From contig NZ_LT607412.1 in assembly GCF_900091455.1 (NCBI RefSeq), positions 1,426,001-1,490,000 of the forward strand: a DNA stretch of 64,000 nucleotides, read 5' to 3'. The position numbers were made by a program, and so were the translations under genes. How positions within the stretch are numbered: the stretch's first letter is position 1; each line of letters begins with the position of its first letter. Below, piece after piece: positions 49,347-58,410 of the stretch. The DNA is from Micromonospora coriariae (GTDB lineage Bacteria > Actinomycetota > Actinomycetes > Mycobacteriales > Micromonosporaceae). Under the pieces are notes generated by a model. It was given only the letters and a program-made list of their open reading frames with translations, did not search any database and was not told the origin of the DNA.

Positions 49347-51065
49347 CTAACGGATGGGCACGGTGGCGGTCACCGTCGCCTGGTCGATGTCGGACGTGCG
49401 AGCGGTGATCTTCAATTGCCAGTCGCCGGCCGCCGGCAGGCTGACGTCGCCGTAGGCGTGGTTGTCCGTCAGCGGCAGCAACGGGACCTCGATCGGTTCG
49501 ATACCGGCCGAGGGCAGCGCGGCGGTCGCCCGCCACTCCACGACCGGCAGCGGCTGGTTGTCGTCCTTGCCGTACGCGTACAGGTGCATCGAGTTGTTGC
49601 CCCGCTCGGCCGGGTCCAGCTCGACCTGGAGCGAGAAGAGCGGGCTGGACAGGGTGGTGGAGAAGAGACCGGCCTGGGTGCCGGACGACTCGGCCACGGC
49701 GGTCCGCGCGGGCGTGGTCTGCACAAGCGTCGCGGACAGGCCCAGCACCACCACGGTGACGACCAGCTCCACCAGGACCGCCCGGCGCACCGGCACGGGC
49801 CGCTGCGCCGCGGTCCGCCGGCGCACCAGCTGCCGGGAGTACGCGGCCACGGCGATCACCAACGCGAACAGCCCGATCTTGGCCAGCAGCAGCCGCCCGT
49901 ACGTGGTGTTGACCAGGGCGTCGAAGGTGGCCACCTCGATCAGCGCCTGGACGGTGCCGGCCAGCAGCAACGCCGAGACGGCCAGCGCCGCCCAGCGCGA
50001 CCAGATCGGCAGGATCGCGCCCAACTCCCGCTCGTCGGCCTGGCGTAGCAGGAAGCCCGCGAGCATCAACAGGCCGCCCAGCCAGACGGCCATGCTGCCC
50101 AGGTGGACCGCGTCGACCACCACGGAGACCGCCGGGGCCGGGGACGCCGCCGGGTGCCCGGCCAGCGGCCAGGTCAGCAGGGCCGCCCCGCCGAGCACGG
50201 CCAGGATGATCGCGTCGGTGCGCCCGGACGGTCGGGTCAGCAGCGGCCGGAGCAGGAACGCCGCGGCCGCCAGCAGACCGAGCCGGACCAGGTGCGCGGC
50301 GCCGAAGGCGCTGCCGAACACGCTGCCGAACCCCTCGCCGGTCACCTCGAAGATGCCGCCGCCAGCGGTGTAGGGCACCTGCAGCCACAGGTCGGCGAGG
50401 GTGGCGACGGCCACGACACCGAGGCCGGTCCAGGCCAGCCGCGCCGGTCCCCTCCGTGGCAGCCGGCGTGGCCACAGCGCGGCGAGCACCAGCGCCGGCC
50501 CGACCAGCAGCACCAGGCCGGCGTACCCGAGGAAACGGGCGACCTTCACCGCGTTGCCCACCACCGGGTTGGCCCGGCTGTCGTCGCCGGAGTCGACCGG
50601 CGGTGTCGAGGGCGCGCCGACCGAGTAGGTGAACGCGCCGGAGACCGGGTGGCTGTCGGCGGAGATCACCCGGAAGCTGACCAGGTAGGTGCCGCGCTCG
50701 CCGGCCGGATCGACCGGGATGGTCACGGCGGCGTCGTCGAAGCTCGGCTCACCCCGGTCGGCCCGGGAGCCGTCCGGCGCGATGACGCGGATCTTGCCGG
50801 GAACCTTGCGTACCGACTCGCTGAACGTGAGGACCACCTCGGCCGGCCCGCTCGGCACCACCGACGAGGCGGCCGGGCTGCTGCTCTGCAGCACGGCGTG
50901 TGCGCTGGCCGGGGTGGCCGGTGCGATCAGCAGGGCGACGACGGTGACCAGGAGGCCGGCGGTGGCGGCCAGTCGGGCGAGCCAACGGCGGGGGGCGACA
51001 GTCATGCCCGCCATGCTCGCCGACCGGAGGGGATCCCGGCGACCCGAGTCGGTCGGGCGGCTCAC
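49347..51065 (-). CDS. Copper resistance protein, CopC-CopD fusion
   Basis: A 572-residue protein. The GTG at 51065 overlaps the stop of the anti-sigma-like gene as GTGA; ATG 51014 and ATG 51005 are alternatives giving a shorter leader. The signal peptide ends ASA and mature CopC starts HAVLQSSSPAASS, with the second copper site in SADSHPVSGAFTY. The CopD part has about 8 helices (LGYAGLVLLVGPALVLAALW, VVDAVHLGSMAVWLGGLLML). A C-terminal beta-rich extension (FSLQVELDPAERGNNSMHLY) resembles YtkA. It likely imports or buffers copper for periplasmic-side enzymes. Confidence 0.92.
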   Translation of the reverse strand: MSRPTDSGRRDPLRSASMAGMTVAPRRWLARLAATAGLLVTVVALLIAPATPASAHAVLQSSSPAASSVVPSGPAEVVLTFSESVRKVPGKIRVIAPDGSRADRGEPSFDDAAVTIPVDPAGERGTYLVSFRVISADSHPVSGAFTYSVGAPSTPPVDSGDDSRANPVVGNAVKVARFLGYAGLVLLVGPALVLAALWPRRLPRRGPARLAWTGLGVVAVATLADLWLQVPYTAGGGIFEVTGEGFGSVFGSAFGAAHLVRLGLLAAAAFLLRPLLTRPSGRTDAIILAVLGGAALLTWPLAGHPAASPAPAVSVVVDAVHLGSMAVWLGGLLMLAGFLLRQADERELGAILPIWSRWAALAVSALLLAGTVQALIEVATFDALVNTTYGRLLLAKIGLFALVIAVAAYSRQLVRRRTAAQRPVPVRRAVLVELVVTVVVLGLSATLVQTTPARTAVAESSGTQAGLFSTTLSSPLFSLQVELDPAERGNNSMHLYAYGKDDNQPLPVVEWRATAALPSAGIEPIEVPLLPLTDNHAYGDVSLPAAGDWQLKITARTSDIDQATVTATVPIR

Positions 51066-51697
51066 CCGCGCCCTGTCGCCAGCGTCGGCGTGAGCGGCCG
51101 ATCCTCTTCGCCGCTGCGGCCCAGCGCCCAGAGCAGCCCCGCCTGGACCACTGCGGCGAGGTGGCCGACCTCGTGCACCAGCGCGGTGGTCGAGTTGGCG
51201 ATGTCCACCACACTGGTGCCGGCCAGGCAGACCGCCAGCACCAGGGCCACCGGCAGGAAGGCCCGGGCCCGCTCAGGTCGCCAGGCGGCCAGCGCGAAAC
51301 CGACCGCCAGGGCCACGTCGAACGAGGCCATCTCCCGGCTGGTGTGCGGGTCCACCGAGACGCCCAGCCCAGCGAGGAGGATCGGCAGCGCGATGGCCAA
51401 CTGCGCCACCGCGGCCACCGCCACCGCGATCCGCAGCACCTGTCGGCGGGCCCGCCGGATGGCGGCCGGGTTCCGATGGGCGGAATCGGCGGCGACCGCG
51501 GCCAGCACCGCCGCGGTGAGGTCGGGCACCTCCACCGGCTGCACCCGGACCAGCCGGGTCACCTGCTCGGCGCTGGCCAGCCAGGCCCGGCAGCCGGCGC
51601 AGGTCGCGGTGTGGGCGTCCAGCGCCGCCGGGGACGCCTGCGGGTCCTCCCCGTCCAGGCGCGCCGACAGCGCCGCGCGTACGTGGTCGCAAGTCAT
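51062..51697 (-). CDS. Zinc-finger anti-sigma-like membrane protein
   Basis: A 211-residue protein starting MTCDHVRAALSARLDGEDPQ. It has the zf-HC2 ligands (CDH, then HTATCAGC) and about four transmembrane helices in place of a single one. It is divergent from a SigC-like ECF sigma gene, 107 bases away, and is coupled to the CopC-CopD gene. It is the best candidate anti-sigma factor for that sigma; this is from context only. Confidence 0.85.
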   Translation of the reverse strand: MTCDHVRAALSARLDGEDPQASPAALDAHTATCAGCRAWLASAEQVTRLVRVQPVEVPDLTAAVLAAVAADSAHRNPAAIRRARRQVLRIAVAVAAVAQLAIALPILLAGLGVSVDPHTSREMASFDVALAVGFALAAWRPERARAFLPVALVLAVCLAGTSVVDIANSTTALVHEVGHLAAVVQAGLLWALGRSGEEDRPLTPTLATGRG

Positions 51698-51804
51698 GAC
51701 GGGGTAGTCGACCCGGGGCGGGGAAAAGTTCCCGGCGTGGCGCAGAACATCCAGGCGCCGAAGGGCTCTGCCGGTGCGCCGGGCGCCGCGTAACCTGGTT
51801 TGTC

Positions 51805-52395
51805 GTGATCCCCGTCCCGCGTGACACCGGTGCCGCCGGTCCGGCCGACTCGGTCGATGGCGGCGGCCGGGATCCGGCCACCGAGTGGGCGTTGACCGCG
51901 CGCGACGGAGACCCGACCGCTCAGGCCGCGTTCGTGCGGCTGACCCAGGTGGAGGTGTGGCGCTTCGTCGCCGCCCTGGTGGACCCGGACAGCGCCGACG
52001 ATCTGACGCAGGAGACGTACCTGCGGGCGTTCCGGGCGCTGCCAGCGTTCGAGGGTCGCTCCAGCGCCCGTACCTGGCTGCTCGGCATCGCCCGGCGGAC
52101 CTGCGCCGACCACCTGCGCACGGTGATCCGCCGACGTCGGCTCGACGAGCGGCTGGCCGCGAACGCGTACACCGACCGGCCGCACCCGGACCCGGCCGGG
52201 CAGCTCGGCGCCGCCGACCTGGTCCGCCGGTTGAGCGCCGAGCGGCGGGCCGCGTTCGTGCTCACGCAACTGCTCGGCCTGTCGTACGCCGAGGCCGCCG
52301 CCGTGGAGGGGGTGCCGGTGGGCACCATCCGGTCCCGGGTCGCCCGGGCCCGCGACGACCTGGTCGAGGCGGTCGGCGACGCCCTGACCGGCTGA
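51805..52395 (+). CDS. ECF sigma factor, SigC-like
   Basis: A 196-residue sigma factor from GTG 51805. Region 2 includes VWRFVAALVDPDSADDLTQE with YLRAFRALPAFEGRSSARTW, very similar in pattern to mycobacterial SigC; region 4 is AFVLTQLLGLSYAEAAAVEG with VPVGTIRSRVARARDDLVEA. It heads a row of MauE, DsbA-like and CopC-like genes, so copper or envelope redox control is likely, as known for SigC. Confidence 0.9.
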   Translation: MIPVPRDTGAAGPADSVDGGGRDPATEWALTARDGDPTAQAAFVRLTQVEVWRFVAALVDPDSADDLTQETYLRAFRALPAFEGRSSARTWLLGIARRTCADHLRTVIRRRRLDERLAANAYTDRPHPDPAGQLGAADLVRRLSAERRAAFVLTQLLGLSYAEAAAVEGVPVGTIRSRVARARDDLVEAVGDALTG

Positions 52396-52427
52396 GCCGG
52401 GAACTTCCGGCGGGGACGGGACGACCA

Positions 52428-52952
52428 ATGACCGTGACAGCACCTTCCAGCCACGCCGGCCGCTGGGCCGGCGTCCGGCCCTGGCTCGGCATCGCGGCCC
52501 GACTCGGCCTCGCCGCCGTCTGGCTGGTCGCCGGCGCGTCGAAGGTCAGTGACCTGGCCGCGTCCGGTCGGGCCGTGAACGCCTACCAGGTGCTGCCGTA
52601 CGACGTGGCGACAGTGGTCGGCGCCGCGCTGCCCTTCGTCGAGCTGGCGCTGGGCGTGCTGCTGCTGCTCGGGCTTGCCACCCGGCTCACCGCCGGGGTC
52701 TCGGCCGCGCTGCTGGTGGTCTTCATCGCCGGGATCGCCTCTGCCTGGGCCCGGGGCCTGGCCATCGACTGTGGCTGCTTCGGCAGCGGCGGACAGCTCG
52801 CCGAGGGGCAGGCACCCAGTTACCTCCCGGAGATCCTGCGGGACCTGGGATTCTTGGTGCTGGCCGGCTTTCTGCTGATCTGGCCGCGTACGCCCGTTTC
52901 GGTGGACGGGTGGCTGTCCGGTGAACCCGCCGTGGAGGACGAGGATGAGTAG
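52428..52952 (+). CDS. MauE/DoxX-like membrane protein
   Basis: A 174-residue protein with four transmembrane helices. The pattern LGLAAVWLVAGASKVSDLAA and the Cys pair in DCGCFGSGGQ are typical of MauE-type proteins, which help make disulfides or assemble redox enzymes. ATG 52428 has a GGGACGGGACG upstream region. It overlaps the DsbA-like gene by 8 bases, so they work together. Confidence 0.9.
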   Translation: MTVTAPSSHAGRWAGVRPWLGIAARLGLAAVWLVAGASKVSDLAASGRAVNAYQVLPYDVATVVGAALPFVELALGVLLLLGLATRLTAGVSAALLVVFIAGIASAWARGLAIDCGCFGSGGQLAEGQAPSYLPEILRDLGFLVLAGFLLIWPRTPVSVDGWLSGEPAVEDEDE

Positions 52953-53661
52953 TCGCAAGGGGCAGCGGGACGCGGCCCGGGTGGTCCGCCAGCAGCTGGC
53001 CCGCGAACGGCGCCGCCGCCGCACCGTCTGGGTCTCCGCCGCCGCGGTCGCCGTGCTGGTCATCGCCGGCCTGATCGGCTGGAGCGTCTGGTCCAGCCAG
53101 CGCTCGGACGCCTTCAACACCCCGCCCGGCGCCAACGCGGACGCCACCGGCATCGTCACCGGCGGCGGGCCGGTCACCGTCGACGTCTACGAGGACTTCC
53201 TCTGCCCGGCCTGCAAGCAGTTCGAGCAGGCCAGTGGCACCACTCTGGAGCAGTTGGCGGCCGAGAACAAGGCGAAGGTCGTCTACCACCCGGTGGCGTA
53301 CCTCAACCGCTTCTCCACCACCGAGTACTCCACCCGCTCCTCGGCCGCCTCCGGCTGCGCCGCGGCCGGCGGTAAGTTCCGCGAGTACGCCAAGGCGCTC
53401 TTCGACAGGCAGCCGCCGGAAGGCAGCGCCGGGCTCACCGACGACGAGTTGATCGACATCGGCGTCGGCGTCGGCCTCGACCGGGGCTCGTTCGGCGGCT
53501 GCGTCAAGGACAACACGTACCGGACATGGACCGAGCACGTCACCGACGAGGCCAGCCGGGGCAACGTCACCGGCACGCCGACCATCCTGGTCAACGGTCA
53601 GCCGCTCGCCGACCGGAGCCCGCAGGGTCTCACCGCGGCCGTGGCGGCGGCCGGCAAATGA
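52945..53661 (+). CDS. DsbA-like thiol oxidoreductase, membrane-anchored
   Basis: A 238-residue protein with an N-terminal basic segment, one membrane anchor (about 28-48: WVSAAAVAVLVIAGLIGWSV) and a DsbA-type thioredoxin domain. The active site is CPAC in YEDFLCPACKQF and the cis-proline loop is TGTPTILVNGQ. Another cysteine pair is in the helical insert. The next gene starts in an ATGA overlap. It probably oxidises exported proteins, recycled by the MauE-like partner. Confidence 0.93.
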   Translation: MSSRKGQRDAARVVRQQLARERRRRRTVWVSAAAVAVLVIAGLIGWSVWSSQRSDAFNTPPGANADATGIVTGGGPVTVDVYEDFLCPACKQFEQASGTTLEQLAAENKAKVVYHPVAYLNRFSTTEYSTRSSAASGCAAAGGKFREYAKALFDRQPPEGSAGLTDDELIDIGVGVGLDRGSFGGCVKDNTYRTWTEHVTDEASRGNVTGTPTILVNGQPLADRSPQGLTAAVAAAGK

Positions 53662-54734
53662 TCCGTACCCTGCTGGCCCGCGCCGGCCTGGTCGCCACCG
53701 CCGCCTGCGCGGCGACCCTGCTCACCGCGGCACCCGCCGCCGCGCACGGCGCCGACGCCCCGGACGGCACCGACTACCGCACCCGGACCACCGGCGTCGC
53801 CCCGGCCCGTGCCGGCCTGGAGGTACGGGTGGTCGAGGCGGGCGCCCGACTGGAGCTGACCAACCGCACCGGCCGCCCGATCGAGGTGATCGGCTACTCC
53901 GGTGAGCCGTACCTGCGGGTCGGCCCGGACGGGGTCTTCGAGAACACCCGCTCCCCCGCCACGTACCTGAACCGCACCCTCGCCGGCGACACGACGCTGC
54001 CCGCCGAGGCGGACCCCGCGGCCACCCCCTCCTGGCGGCGGATCGCCGACGGGACCACTGTGCGCTGGCACGACCAGCGCGCGCTGTGGCGGGAGTCGCA
54101 ACCGCCGGACGCGGTACGCGCCGCGCCGGACCGCGAGCACCGGGTCCGGGACTGGACGATCCCACTGCGCGACGGCGGGGACCCGGCGCAGATCCGCGGC
54201 ACGCTGGACTGGCTGCCGCCGCCGGACGCGTACACCTGGTGGGCGGTGACCATCGTCGGGCTGCTCGCGGTCGGCGCGCTCGGCCTGCTCGCCGCCGCCG
54301 CGCCGGCCGGCGCCCGAGCCATGTCCGCCCTGGGCGTGCTGCTGGTCGCCGGCGGCGCCGTCGCCGTGCTCTACCCGGTGGGCCGGGAGCTGGACGCCGG
54401 CGCCCAGGGTGTGGGCGGCGTCCTGGTCGGGCTGCTGTCCGGGCAGGTCTGGTCGCTGCTCACCGGCCTCGGCGCGATCGCCGCCGGCAGCTACGCACTC
54501 GCCCGCCGGGCGGCCGCCGACTTCGCGGTGGCGCTGGCCGGGGCCTGCCTGGCGCTCTTCGCCGGGGTGGCCAACGCCGCGGTGTTCGCCCGGTCCATCG
54601 CGCCGGTCCCCTGGCCGGCCGAGGTCGCCCGGGTCATGGTGGCGCTGGTGCTGATCATCGGCGCCGGCGCGACCGCCGCCGGCGTCCTCCGCCTGCGCGC
54701 CACCTCCCGAACCGCCGCCACCGCCCGGACCTGA
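53658..54734 (+). CDS. Secreted-start membrane protein of the SigC-linked operon
   Basis: A 358-residue protein starting MIRTLLARAGLVATAACAAT. The signal peptide ends before AHGADAPDGTDYRTRTTGVA; a beta-rich extracellular domain of about 165 residues is followed by five to six transmembrane helices. The mature N-terminal histidine recalls copper ligands of YcnI and CopC, but that is only a hint. ATGA overlap with the DsbA-like gene places it in the same operon. Family without known function. Confidence 0.85.
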   Translation: MIRTLLARAGLVATAACAATLLTAAPAAAHGADAPDGTDYRTRTTGVAPARAGLEVRVVEAGARLELTNRTGRPIEVIGYSGEPYLRVGPDGVFENTRSPATYLNRTLAGDTTLPAEADPAATPSWRRIADGTTVRWHDQRALWRESQPPDAVRAAPDREHRVRDWTIPLRDGGDPAQIRGTLDWLPPPDAYTWWAVTIVGLLAVGALGLLAAAAPAGARAMSALGVLLVAGGAVAVLYPVGRELDAGAQGVGGVLVGLLSGQVWSLLTGLGAIAAGSYALARRAAADFAVALAGACLALFAGVANAAVFARSIAPVPWPAEVARVMVALVLIIGAGATAAGVLRLRATSRTAATART

Positions 54735-54745
54735 CCCGCCGCCGG

Positions 54746-55504
54746 TCAGGGACGCGGGGCGAAGCCGTACGGGAGTTCCAGGCGGTGGCGGGCGAGCAGC
54801 GTCGAGTCGGCCAGCAGGTCCAGCGTGGGGGCGTCGGCGACGATCCGGCCGCCGTCCAGGATCACCGAGCGCCCGCACAGCTCCGCCGCGTACGGCAGGT
54901 CGTGCGTCACCATCAGCAGCGTCACCGGCAGCTCGCGCAGGATCTCGGCCAACTCGCGCCGGGCCGCCGGGTCCAGGTTCGACGACGGCTCGTCCAGCAC
55001 CAGGATCTCCGGGTGCATGGCGAGCACGGTGGCCACCGCCACCCGGCGGCGCTGCCCGAAGGAGAGGTGCTGCGGCGCCCGGTCCCGGTGCTCACTCATC
55101 CCCACCGCGGCCAGCGCCTCGTCCACCCGGACGGCCAGCTCCGCCCCGCGCAGGCCCAGGTTGGCCGGCCCGAACGCCACGTCCTCCGCCACGGTCGGCA
55201 GGAAGAGCTGATCGTCCGGGTCCTGAAAGACGATGCCCACCCGGCGGCGCACCTCGGACAGGGTGGCCCGGTCCGGCGTCACGGTCAGCCCGCCGACGCT
55301 CACACTGCCCTCGGTCGGAGTGAGGATGCCGTTGAGATGCAGCACCAGCGTGGTCTTACCGGCACCATTGGGCCCGAGCAGCGCCACCCGGTCCCCACGC
55401 GGCACGGTCAGGTCCACCCCGTGCAGCGCGACATGCCCATCCGGGTACGCGTACCGAACGCCACGTACGTCCAGCGAGACAGCGGTCTGCACGACACCGA
55501 TCAT
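54746..55504 (-). CDS. cbiO: Cobalt/nickel ECF transporter ATPase
   Basis: A 252-residue energising ATPase of a cobalt/nickel transporter. Walker A is GPNGAGKTT, the Q-loop is VFQDPDDQLF, the signature is LSFGQRRRVAVA and Walker B is ILVLDEPSSNLD. ATG 55504 overlaps the cbiQ stop as ATGA. Last gene of the cbiM-PDGLE-cbiQ-cbiO operon. Confidence 0.95.
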   Translation of the reverse strand: MIGVVQTAVSLDVRGVRYAYPDGHVALHGVDLTVPRGDRVALLGPNGAGKTTLVLHLNGILTPTEGSVSVGGLTVTPDRATLSEVRRRVGIVFQDPDDQLFLPTVAEDVAFGPANLGLRGAELAVRVDEALAAVGMSEHRDRAPQHLSFGQRRRVAVATVLAMHPEILVLDEPSSNLDPAARRELAEILRELPVTLLMVTHDLPYAAELCGRSVILDGGRIVADAPTLDLLADSTLLARHRLELPYGFAPRP

Positions 55505-56271
55505 GTCAGCACCACGGCGGTGGCGGCGATGGAGGCCGCAACCACCGGCACGGTCGCCGCGACCAGCCATTGACCGGCGGTCGCCGCACCGTCGCCCTGC
55601 CACACCTCGGGCATCCGCCCCGAGTAGCCCCGCGACAGCATCGCCAGGTAGACGCGCTCGCCGCGTTCGAAGGCCCGCAGGAACAGCGCCCCGATCCCGG
55701 CGGCGAAGCCCCGCAGCTGCCACAGAAAGCGCGGGTCGTCGCCCCGGGAGATCCGGGCCACCCGCATCCGCCGCGCCTCGCCGACCAGCACGTCGAGGTA
55801 GCGCAGCATGAACGTGGCGATCTGGGTGAGCACCTGCGGGCAGTGCAGCCGGTCCAGCCCGACGATCAGGTCCCGGGTGGTGGTGGTCGCGGCGAGCAGC
55901 AGCGAGGCGAGAACGCCCAGGGTGCCCTTGGCCACGATGTTCCACGCGCCGTGCAACCCGTCCTCGGACAGCCGCAGGCCCAGCACGTCGACCCGCTCGC
56001 CGGCACCGAGGAACGGCAACGCGACGGCGAACAACACGAACGGCAGCTCGATCAGCGCCCGGCTGAGCAGCCACCGCGGCCCCACCCGGGCCAGCGCCGC
56101 CACCACCGCCACCAGCAGGGCGTACGCGCCGAAGGCCCAGAACGCCGCGCGCGGGGTGGCCACCACGGCGACCGTGAAGACCACCATCGCCACGATCTTG
56201 ACCTCGGGCGGGAGCCGGTGCACCGGCGAGTCGGACTCCCGGTACAGCACGTGCCCGTGACCGGCACCCAT
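55501..56271 (-). CDS. cbiQ: Cobalt/nickel ECF transporter T component
   Basis: The 256-residue membrane scaffold linking CbiM to the ATPase. Family segments include SPVHRLPPEVKIVAMVVFTV and, near the coupling helices, LRAFERGERVYLAMLSRGYSGRMP with the A-R-G-type motif that docks to the ATPase. About five helices. Between the PDGLE gene and cbiO. Confidence 0.94.
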   Translation of the reverse strand: MGAGHGHVLYRESDSPVHRLPPEVKIVAMVVFTVAVVATPRAAFWAFGAYALLVAVVAALARVGPRWLLSRALIELPFVLFAVALPFLGAGERVDVLGLRLSEDGLHGAWNIVAKGTLGVLASLLLAATTTTRDLIVGLDRLHCPQVLTQIATFMLRYLDVLVGEARRMRVARISRGDDPRFLWQLRGFAAGIGALFLRAFERGERVYLAMLSRGYSGRMPEVWQGDGAATAGQWLVAATVPVVAASIAATAVVLT

Positions 56272-56286
56272 CCGCGTACCCCTCGC

Positions 56287-56712
56287 TCAGCCGTTGGCGT
56301 CGGCGTGGCGCCGGTCGTCGGTGGACGTCGCGGCGTCGCCCTCGTCGATCGTCGGTGCGTCACCGTCGGTCGACGTGGTGCCACGGCGGCGCAGCAGCCA
56401 GAAGCCGCCCGCGCCGACCGCGAAGGTGACCAGCACACCGAGCACCCCGGAGAGGCCGGTGGAGAGGAAGCTGTTCTCCACGCCGCGCACCCCGTAGTCG
56501 GCGAGCGGGCTGTCCCCCAACTCGTGGTCCCGGGCCTGCTGGGCCGGGCAGCTGCCGCCGACGATGTTGTCATCGGCGTCGACGGTGCACCCCTTCAGCA
56601 GCGACGAGTCCAGCCCGTCCGGGTGCGACGAGGCGTAGTTGCTCACCACCCCCGCCAGCAGCAGGGCCACCAGGAGGCCACCGGCCAGGAACGCCCACGA
56701 GCGGTTCTTCAT
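56287..56712 (-). CDS. PDGLE-domain protein (CbiN-like)
   Basis: A 141-residue protein with two transmembrane helices (about 7-24 and 87-108) and the motif SSHPDGLDSS just after the first, as in the PDGLE family that replaces CbiN/NikN in actinobacterial cobalt/nickel uptake systems. It overlaps the cbiM stop as ATGA. The C-terminal tail is aspartate/threonine-rich and histidine-poor. Confidence 0.9.
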   Translation of the reverse strand: MKNRSWAFLAGGLLVALLLAGVVSNYASSHPDGLDSSLLKGCTVDADDNIVGGSCPAQQARDHELGDSPLADYGVRGVENSFLSTGLSGVLGVLVTFAVGAGGFWLLRRRGTTSTDGDAPTIDEGDAATSTDDRRHADANG

Positions 56713-57410
56713 CGGACACCTCCGACGGCGGGAACGGTCGGTACGGTCGCGGGACGCAGCCCGCGCAGCGCGTAGACGAGATCGGGGCGCACCTTCGCCA
56801 CGGTGACCACGGTGGTGGCGGTGATCAGCCCCTCGCCGATGCCGATCAGCAGGTGGACCCCGGCCATCGTGCCGGCCAGGCCGGCCAGGTTGCCGCCCAG
56901 GTCGGTGGTGCCGCCCAGCCAGTACTGCACGACGAAGCCCTGGGACGCGACCACCACGCTGAGCATCGCCGCGACGAACCCGGTGACCGCCAGGCCGGCG
57001 GGCGTACGGGGCAGCACCCGCAGCAGCACCGCGATCAGCACGTAGGCCGCGGCGGTGCCGAGCAGAGCCATGTTGGTGATGTTGAGGCCGAGCATGGCCA
57101 CACCCCCGTCACCGAAGATCAGCGCCTGCACGACCAGCACCACCGACACACAGAGCGCGCCGACCCACGGGCCGACCAGCATCGCGGCGAGCGCACCACC
57201 GAGCAGGTGGCCACTCACCCCGGCCGTGAAGATCGGAAAGTTGAGCATCTGGACGGCGAAGATGAACGCGGCCACCAGGCCGGCCATCGGGGCCAGGCGG
57301 TCGTCCAGGTCACGCCGGCCGCGCAGGACGCAGCCGGTGAGCGCGGCCAGGGCGAGCGCCGCGAAGACCGCTGCGACGGGACCATCGATGATCCCGTTCG
57401 AGATGTGCAT
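56709..57410 (-). CDS. cbiM: Cobalt/nickel ECF transporter substrate-binding protein
   Basis: The 233-residue S component. ATG 57410 gives MHISNGIIDGPVAAVFAALA, and the N-terminal MH(I/M) whose amino group and His2 bind the metal is in place, which fixes the start. Further ligand region: FPIFTAGVSGHLLGGALAAM. About seven helices. First gene of the operon. A palindrome like a Nur box lies 80 bases upstream, so nickel is the likelier metal; cobalt cannot be excluded. Confidence 0.93.
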   Translation of the reverse strand: MHISNGIIDGPVAAVFAALALAALTGCVLRGRRDLDDRLAPMAGLVAAFIFAVQMLNFPIFTAGVSGHLLGGALAAMLVGPWVGALCVSVVLVVQALIFGDGGVAMLGLNITNMALLGTAAAYVLIAVLLRVLPRTPAGLAVTGFVAAMLSVVVASQGFVVQYWLGGTTDLGGNLAGLAGTMAGVHLLIGIGEGLITATTVVTVAKVRPDLVYALRGLRPATVPTVPAVGGVR

Positions 57411-57489
57411 CGCCAGGGTTTCCACGCGACCTCCCACGCGTCAGCGGACCCGTTCGGGCCGGCGGGGTCAGCCTATTTCCCAAGCCTCG

Positions 57490-57512
57490 TTGTTGCCATA
57501 CCTTGGCAACAA
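57490..57512. promoter_or_regulatory. Nur-like operator of the metal-transport operon
   Basis: TTGTTGCCA-TACCT-TGGCAACAA: perfect 9-bp arms around 5 bases. The 6-5-6 inner form TTGCCA-N5-TGGCAA matches the layout of Streptomyces Nur boxes. Located upstream of cbiM and 110 bases before the bcp gene. Confidence 0.65.
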
Positions 57513-57621
57513 GGCATGTCCTTGATCACCATCCCGGACCGGGGCAACCGGCCGTCGGCCGCGCGACCGCTCGGCGCGTCGCCTGCGGCGGCACCGGCCG
57601 GCCCGGCGGTATCGTCGGGCC

Positions 57622-58098
57622 ATGACCGCGCCCGACCGCCTCTCCCCCGGTGACCCCGCACCCGAGTTCACCCTCCCCACCGACACCGGTGACCAGCTCA
57701 CCCTGGCCGACCTGCGAGGCCGCAAGGTGGTCCTCTACGCCTACCCGGCCGCGATGACCCCCGGATGCACCAAGCAGGCCTGCGACTTCCGCGACTCGCT
57801 CGCCTCGCTCCAGGCCGCCGGCTACGAGGTGGTCGGCATCTCCCCGGACAAGCCGGAGAAACTGGCGAAGTTCCGCGACCGCGACGCGATCACCTTCCCG
57901 CTGGTGTCGGACGTCGACAAGGCGGTGCTGACCGCGTACGGCGCCTACGGCGAAAAGCAGATGTACGGAAAGACCGTGACCGGCGTGATCCGCTCGACGT
58001 TCGTCATCGACGCCGACGGCAAGATCGAGCGGGCCCTCTACAACGTCAAGGCCACCGGGCACGTCGCCAAGCTCCGCCGCGACCTCGGCCTGGACTGA
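57622..58098 (+). CDS. bcp: Thioredoxin-dependent peroxiredoxin (Bcp/PrxQ)
   Basis: A 158-residue peroxiredoxin that reduces hydroperoxides. The peroxidatic cysteine is in AMTPGCTKQACDFRD and the second cysteine five residues later is in the Bcp position. The rest has FPLVSDVDKAVLTAYGAYGE and the R in VIRSTFVIDADG. Length is normal. It may share the Nur-like control region with cbiM. Confidence 0.94.
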   Translation: MTAPDRLSPGDPAPEFTLPTDTGDQLTLADLRGRKVVLYAYPAAMTPGCTKQACDFRDSLASLQAAGYEVVGISPDKPEKLAKFRDRDAITFPLVSDVDKAVLTAYGAYGEKQMYGKTVTGVIRSTFVIDADGKIERALYNVKATGHVAKLRRDLGLD

Positions 58099-58234
58099 GG
58101 CTGTCGTACCGAGCCCTGACCGTCCGTTGGCGGTTCGCCACAAATACACGCCCGACGTCCAGGCCGTGTTGGCGATACTCCGGTTGGCCGGCCTGTGCAC
58201 CCCAGCGGCCCGACACTCTAGAATCAGCAGGTTG

Positions 58235-58318
58235 GCGGGAGTGGCGTAACGGCAGCCGCGGTAGGTTTAGGTCCTATTGTCCTATTTGGACGTGGGGGTT
58301 CGAATCCCCTCTCCCGCA
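58235..58318 (+). tRNA. tRNA-Leu (anticodon TAG)
   Basis: An 84-base class II tRNA: acceptor GCGGGAG/CTCCCGC, anticodon loop TTTAGGT, long variable arm with GTCC-TATTT-GGAC and T loop GGTTCGAATCC. CCA is not encoded. Confidence 0.93.
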
Positions 58319-58410
58319 CGGTTGAGTCGCACGTAAGTGCTCGGCGTGTGCGTTGTCGGTCGGGTCACACCGCAGGTCGGCCGGGTGCTCGAGCGGTCAG
58401 GATTGGCGCC

